This document shows, in pieces, positions 60,155-64,000 of a stretch of DNA of 64,000 bases; within the stretch, counting starts at the first letter, position 1; every line of letters begins with the position of its first letter. The notes under the pieces are model-generated. The model had not been told where the DNA came from. It made no database searches and saw only the letters and a list, made by a program, of their open reading frames with translations. The DNA is from Flavobacteriales bacterium UBA7666 (GTDB taxonomy: Bacteria; Bacteroidota; Bacteroidia; Flavobacteriales_D; Crocinitomicaceae). The position numbers and the translations under genes are program-made. The stretch covers positions 90,168-154,167 of the forward strand of contig DLHO01000019.1 in the NCBI GenBank assembly GCA_002483265.1, read 5' to 3'.

Positions 60155-60727
60155 TCATTGTTCCGCCCATCCGTCCTTAGCATAATCAGATGATGCTTTC
60201 GCTTCTTGACGTTTACGTGAAATGGATTCATATGGAAATTCAAAATCCGGATTTTTAAGAATAATATTTCCACCTTCCCCATGACCATTAACAAGGAAAT
60301 TGGTAATAGTACATTCGTATCCACAAAATGATTGACACATTCTAGGAACCCAATCTGTTTTAACTTCAGTGATTTTATAACTATCCTCTTTCCCGATAAT
60401 AATTAGCATGTCAAAATTGGAAGTGATCTCTTTAGGTAGTGAAAAACTTTTAGCTTTTCCTTCCTTATCATAGATTTCCCCGGTATTCATTAGTGTAAAA
60501 GTGGAGACTAAGCTGTCGAAATTGGAATTTTTGATATAAGTCATGATAATCACAGTATCGAATTTTTCAGCTGTATATCCATGAGTAATTATCGGGAAAC
60601 TCGCCCAACTTACATTTTCGCAGGGTTCGGTAGGAGGTGTCTCAATCTTGGGTTTGGGTTTATGTTCTTCATGCACATTGCAAGAGGTAAGAAATGCTGC
60701 ACCAAGTAGAAATAGATAGTTTTTCAT
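60155..60727 (-). CDS. Lipoprotein of unknown function
   Basis: 190 residues from ATG at 60727 with lipobox LTSC (MKNYLFLLGAAFLTSC). The mature chain starts with a His/Pro/Lys linker (EEHKPKPKIETPPTEP), then strands around VIIMTYIKN, LMNTGEIYDKEG, a four-Cys part (RMCQSFCGYECTI plus an earlier Cys in PCENVSW), and ends KRQEAKASSDYAKDGWAEQ. No family recognised. Convergent with the MNIO operon. Confidence 0.65.
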   Translation of the reverse strand: MKNYLFLLGAAFLTSCNVHEEHKPKPKIETPPTEPCENVSWASFPIITHGYTAEKFDTVIIMTYIKNSNFDSLVSTFTLMNTGEIYDKEGKAKSFSLPKEITSNFDMLIIIGKEDSYKITEVKTDWVPRMCQSFCGYECTITNFLVNGHGEGGNIILKNPDFEFPYESISRKRQEAKASSDYAKDGWAEQ

Positions 60728-60812
60728 TATTCGATATACAATTTAAAAGAAATAGTGTTCAATTCCCTTATTCTGCTCTGTCATTTTGACTTTTATGTAG
60801 GTAAAGAAAATC

Positions 60813-60844
60813 AAAAAGGAGACAACTTGCGTCATCTCCCTTTT
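60813..60844 (-). terminator. Terminator of the T9SS cargo gene 60905-62608
   Basis: On the minus strand GGAGATGAC / GTTGTCTCC pair over 9 bp (two G-U) with a GCAA tetraloop and a following TTTTT. Confidence 0.75.
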
Positions 60845-60904
60845 AGTAATTGTTTTAGTATCTATCAGCCGAGGCTGATTAATCATCGAAAGCAGTGCTT
60901 TCTC

Positions 60905-62608
60905 TTACTCCTTCACGAACCGTTCGCGGTGAGTATTTCCTTCTTTCGTAGTGACTTCAATGATATAAGCTCCCTGATCCAGTTTGCTTACTGCAAGAGT
61001 GATTGCATTCATGGTGCGTTCGCTTGCTTTTTGAGAAAGTACCAGGTTGCCTTTTATGTCATACACCAATACATTTTGAATTGTTTCTTCATCCAGCGTA
61101 ATGCTTAACAGATCGGTTGCCGGATTCGGAGCCAGTGTAATATCCGGTGTATTCACAGCAATTGCCGGAGCAATACTTTGACACAAGATAGTCTGATGAA
61201 TCGGTCGGGGGATCGGATTTGACGGATAAGACGCCGGATACATTGGAAGCGGATTAAAGTTTCCTGTGCCTACCAAAATAGGATTGGCCATAAAGGTCGT
61301 CACCGGAACTAACTTTTCACACTTCGATGCTTTTAGAAGAGAAGAGACATTCAGGTCAAAACCTCCGTTAACGGTATTTTGATTGACCAGATACGTGCGA
61401 TTTATCGATGTGTTGTAAGTGATTATGTTTGGAGTATTGATAAAAGGGGAATTCCCATTTTCTTCAAAATAACTTGGAGAGAGAGGCGAGTTATTACCTG
61501 ATTGATAAATCTTTGCTGCAAGAAAGGCTAAATTATCCCTCATGGTAATTTGAAAAGGAGTGAGTTGTTGCGGCAATGCTCCGGACGGAGCGCTTAAGTA
61601 TCCACCAATTACAATCAAGTTGTCACGGGATTGTTGCAAATGGAAACCGTTTTGATCCACGCCACTTCCTATTGGATATCCTGTCAGTTGATGACGAGTC
61701 CACGGAGTTAAGAAAGCTCCGGTGAGCGGATCACAGATAGCTACCTGAAACTGATGAATGACGCTGTTATTGGCTAATAGATAAACCACATTTAGTGGCG
61801 GATTGTACATAACCGAAGACCCCGCGAAACGTGAATTGGTGTTGTCAATAATATTAGAGAATGTGACAGTTCCGGCATAATCGGTTCCCATGGTGATGAG
61901 GTTTTGCTCTCCCGAAGTTGGAGCGTTACACGACCCGGAAATAAAGTAGCCCGATCCGGGTACTTCCGTAATGTTCTCCAACATATCGTAATCCCAGATA
62001 CTAGTTGCAGGAAGATCCATTTGGATCGGTGGGTACAGGATCATACTGAAATTATTGATATCCAGACCAAGCACAAACCCGAATTTAGGGATAGTGGAAT
62101 AATTGCTTGGGTCAAGGGTTCCTACAACTTCGGTTCCAACTACGGTTACTTGTCCGGTTGGTTCCGAGCAAATTACCTGATGAGGAATCGTGGAGTTCCC
62201 GCTAAAAGTGTATTCAAGCCAACTTTGAACTGGTGCTCCGGTCATGAAGTCAACTTCAGCGACAATCATTTTGTGAGGTGTTCCAGGACCTGTAACGGCT
62301 GTCATTGCAGTGAGGATAACGGTATTCGTAGCTTCTCTGATAGTGAAATCCATTAGATAAACCGCATCCGGATAATCGACATAATAGCTATTCAGTGGTG
62401 TTCCAAATATATCGGAGACCTTAAAAGTAGCTGTTAATAAACCAGTTCCGGGATTGGTTTCCGTGTAACCGCTAATGACAAAGTCTCTAAAGGTTTCAAC
62501 AGACAGATTCGGATTGACCCAGCTTCCGTTCGTAACTTCCAGAATTCGCTGGGAGTTGCTAAAATGTGACGCAAACAAGAGCGCCACTGTAAATAGTGTT
62601 GTCTTCAT
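60905..62608 (-). CDS. Secreted T9SS type A cargo protein
   Basis: 567 residues from ATG at 62608. Signal peptide ends SHFSNSQ. The body is a repeated strand pattern suggesting a beta-propeller (VSDIFGTPLNSYYVDYPDAV, FGFVLGLDINNFSMILY, MGTDYAGTVTFSNIIDN), without a catalytic motif. C-terminus ITLAPNPATDLLSITLD...SKLDQGAYIIEVTTKEGNTHRERFVKE is a type A sorting domain. Role unknown. Confidence 0.82.
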   Translation of the reverse strand: MKTTLFTVALLFASHFSNSQRILEVTNGSWVNPNLSVETFRDFVISGYTETNPGTGLLTATFKVSDIFGTPLNSYYVDYPDAVYLMDFTIREATNTVILTAMTAVTGPGTPHKMIVAEVDFMTGAPVQSWLEYTFSGNSTIPHQVICSEPTGQVTVVGTEVVGTLDPSNYSTIPKFGFVLGLDINNFSMILYPPIQMDLPATSIWDYDMLENITEVPGSGYFISGSCNAPTSGEQNLITMGTDYAGTVTFSNIIDNTNSRFAGSSVMYNPPLNVVYLLANNSVIHQFQVAICDPLTGAFLTPWTRHQLTGYPIGSGVDQNGFHLQQSRDNLIVIGGYLSAPSGALPQQLTPFQITMRDNLAFLAAKIYQSGNNSPLSPSYFEENGNSPFINTPNIITYNTSINRTYLVNQNTVNGGFDLNVSSLLKASKCEKLVPVTTFMANPILVGTGNFNPLPMYPASYPSNPIPRPIHQTILCQSIAPAIAVNTPDITLAPNPATDLLSITLDEETIQNVLVYDIKGNLVLSQKASERTMNAITLAVSKLDQGAYIIEVTTKEGNTHRERFVKE

Positions 62609-62873
62609 AATAAAGTGAATAATAGTTAATGACAGGAAGTTAAATCATTCTTTGGCGCAAGCCAAATTGGAAAACGTTAAATGTGGTTTTCCGGTAGGAA
62701 ATAGCACAAAAGACATGTTGAAGAGTTAGATTCCTTCGTTTTGTGTGATAAAAAGTTGTTTTTTATAACTAAAAAGGAGCGAATCTCTTTTATCTCCATT
62801 GACTTTTATACCAAAGATCGGGGAGAGGTGGTTTTGTGACAGAAGGAGGGGGAAAAGTGGATTTTTTGAAAAT
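62609..62873. other. Gene-free stretch upstream of the T9SS cargo gene
   Basis: AT-rich, with no ORF or repeat I can name before the terminator at 62874. Confidence 0.4.
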
Positions 62874-62905
62874 AAAAAAGGAGCTAACGAAAGCTAACTC
62901 CCTTT
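62874..62905 (-). terminator. Terminator of the VOC/TfoX-like unit
   Basis: On the minus strand GGAGTTAGC / GTTAGCTCC pair over 9 bp (two G-U pairs) with a TTTC loop, then a T-rich tract (complement of AATAAAAAAG). Confidence 0.75.
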
Positions 62906-62937
62906 TATAATAGAAATCTGCTTGAAATTAATTGGGA

Positions 62938-63306
62938 TCAATTCATTGAATGCAAGGCTACCTTATTTCCTTCGGAATCGACGAAATGAGCCATGAAACC
63001 ATTGCTGCCAATGGCAGTTTTAGGCAACAGGACTTTACCACCCGCAGCTTCGATTCTGGAAAGCGGGCCGCTTAAATCGTCACCACCATTCAGATAAATC
63101 ACCGATCCTGCCATGGAAGGTTCAAATCCTTCGCCTTTAACAATTGCTCCGCCAACTCCATTTTGCATGTCGCAAGGCAGGATACCGTATTTGTATTCGG
63201 GATGTGGCATTTCCTGAATCTCTGTTCCGAAAAGTGCTCCATAGAATGCTTTCGCTCTGTTGAAATCCGTGACAGGGATCTCAAACCAGTTGATTGAATT
63301 AACCAT
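62938..63306 (-). CDS. VOC (glyoxalase/bleomycin-resistance fold) family protein
   Basis: Start at the ATG at 63306 (MVNSINWFEIPVTDF); the frame continues 27 residues upstream but those overlap the TfoX-like gene end and are not family-like. About 122 residues. The VOC half-domains are INWFEIPVTDFNRAKAFYGALFG and HFVDSEGNKVALHS, with GAIVKGEGFEPSMAGSVIYL and ISRIEAAGGKVLLPKT-type strands between. Ligand/metal unknown. 7 bp after the TfoX-like gene. Confidence 0.82.
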   Translation of the reverse strand: MVNSINWFEIPVTDFNRAKAFYGALFGTEIQEMPHPEYKYGILPCDMQNGVGGAIVKGEGFEPSMAGSVIYLNGGDDLSGPLSRIEAAGGKVLLPKTAIGSNGFMAHFVDSEGNKVALHSMN

Positions 63307-63313
63307 ATACTTA

Positions 63314-63661
63314 TTATTTAGTTGTTTTCTTTTTTGATGCTTTGGCTCTGCTGTTAAATTCCAGAGATAAATTGATCCAATAGTCAAAATCTGCTTTGTT
63401 TCTCATTCCCGTTTCATCTATGAGTATATAACCCTTCATCGGGCGATTGGTGAAATCCATTGTTCTGCAGCCTTGCTTTTCAACTGCAACAGCATGAAAA
63501 TCGGGATCGATGCGACACATCAGTTCATCTTTGATGATTCCGACACACATTTTGCCATTATACATGAATGTAAGTCCTCCCATCATTTGTTTTTCCTCGA
63601 TATTTTGCAGATCCGCTAGCCGTTCACGAATGCGGTCCGCGAGTTTTTCATCATAAGCCAT
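63314..63661 (-). CDS. TfoX/Sxy N-terminal domain protein
   Basis: Start at the ATG at 63661 (MAYDEKLADRIRERL), about 115 residues; the longer frame to 63697 adds a non-conserved stretch. The TfoX_N pattern is present: EEKQMMGGLTFMYNGKMCVGIIKDELMCRID, FHAVAVEKQGCRTMDFTNRPMKGYILID and a C-terminal YWINLSLEFN-helix. In Bacteroidota such short proteins have no proven competence role. First gene of a two-gene unit with the VOC protein. Confidence 0.8.
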   Translation of the reverse strand: MAYDEKLADRIRERLADLQNIEEKQMMGGLTFMYNGKMCVGIIKDELMCRIDPDFHAVAVEKQGCRTMDFTNRPMKGYILIDETGMRNKADFDYWINLSLEFNSRAKASKKKTTK

Positions 63662-63835
63662 GTAGTTAATATTAGTAAGTTTTTGGATATGATTCAAGCT
63701 TCAGTCAGTTACTTGTGCGTATAAATGATTAAAATACGAATTCACAAACGGATCCGATGGTGGGTGTTTATCAGAGGCCTCGTTATTAGATCCATTTAAA
63801 TCTGGGCAATTCGTTTTTCAAAAATGAAAAAGTGC

Positions 63836-63843
63836 TATATTCG
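63836..63843 (+). promoter_or_regulatory. -7 promoter box TATATTCG ahead of the tRNA-Leu-like repeats
   Basis: TATATTCG fits TAnnTTTG with one change. It lies 20 bp before the first repeat unit and has a T-rich -33 region (63812-63818), consistent with a promoter of a stable RNA. Confidence 0.5.
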
Positions 63844-63863
63844 CAAGCGTTTGGAACGTAACC

Positions 63864-64000
63864 GTGCATGTGGTGATCCCGATAGCTATCGGGATGGTAG
63901 ACATGCGAGACGTAAAATAAATATAACTGCGCACGTGGTGATCCTGATAGCTATCGGGATGGTAGACATGCGAAACATAAAACAATAATAACTGCGCACG
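63864..64000 (+). repeat. 65-bp tandem repeat resembling the 5' part of tRNA-Leu with a palindrome in the D-loop (runs off the window)
   Basis: Units begin at 63864, 63929 and 63994, exactly 65 bp apart; the third is cut by the window end after 7 bases. Each unit reads as acceptor 5' strand (GTGCATG or GCGCACG), TG, D-stem GTG, then the 20-bp palindrome (GATCC-GATAGCTATC-GGAT type), then GGTAGACATGC, which matches the D-loop end and D-stem of tRNA-Leu. The anticodon arm and everything after are replaced by AT-rich sequence and AACT. The true tRNA-Leu may start at unit 3 (inference). Confidence 0.6.

Overview
The window comes from a member of the Bacteroidota, most likely order Flavobacteriales (Fluviicola-like in gene style, but I cannot name the species). 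The evidence is Bacteroidota-type promoters (TAnnTTTG -7 boxes), type IX secretion (T9SS) cargo with type A and gliding-type (CHU_C) sorting domains, a PorX regulator, a PorP/SprF protein, many single-copy lipoproteins and moderate-to-low GC. No rRNA operon, CRISPR array, transposase or prophage is visible.

Layout. 0-8.7 kb: the N-terminal part of a serine hydrolase, then a run of minus-strand small membrane proteins and lipoproteins of unknown role, with a DUF4180 protein, a uracil-DNA-glycosylase-fold protein and an RDD protein. 8.7-13 kb: an AT-rich accessory block with a SIR2-STAND (NLR-like) protein, a PLD-family protein and a GIY-YIG protein, a probable anti-phage or anti-plasmid locus. 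13-29 kb: a T9SS-sorted nuclease, an SRPBCC protein, an HD phosphohydrolase, porX-tsaE, alanine dehydrogenase, a sensor kinase, an SF1 helicase, a NatAB-type ABC exporter and an alpha/beta hydrolase. 29-37 kb: an outer-membrane barrel, SlyD, a phospholipase C/S1-P1-like enzyme, ComB, uvrB, TerC and a PorP/SprF + CHU_C pair. 37.5-40.7 kb: four tandem paralogous lipoproteins. 41-44 kb: a MoxR-type AAA+ and VWA pair. 44-58 kb: large T9SS cargo proteins, a yceI/tautomerase/NTF2/nitronate-monooxygenase operon preceded by two perfect CRP-type palindromes, a Crp/Fnr regulator and a WG-repeat protein. 58.5-60.1 kb: a three-gene operon of two short peptides, both ending CPACGMG, and a DUF692 (MNIO) enzyme, which is a candidate RiPP system. 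60-64 kb: a T9SS cargo protein, VOC and TfoX-like proteins, and at the very end a 65-bp tandem repeat resembling the 5' part of tRNA-Leu with a palindrome in the D-loop.

Intergenic space is rich in dispersed small repeats: the GATAGCTATC palindrome, CTGCG-type inverted repeats, composite hairpin elements whose stems covary between copies, GAATTACGAA runs and AAGTCT runs. The most interesting items are the CPACGMG/MNIO operon, the tRNA-Leu-like repeat array, the covarying hairpin elements, the SIR2-STAND locus and the CRP-site operon.
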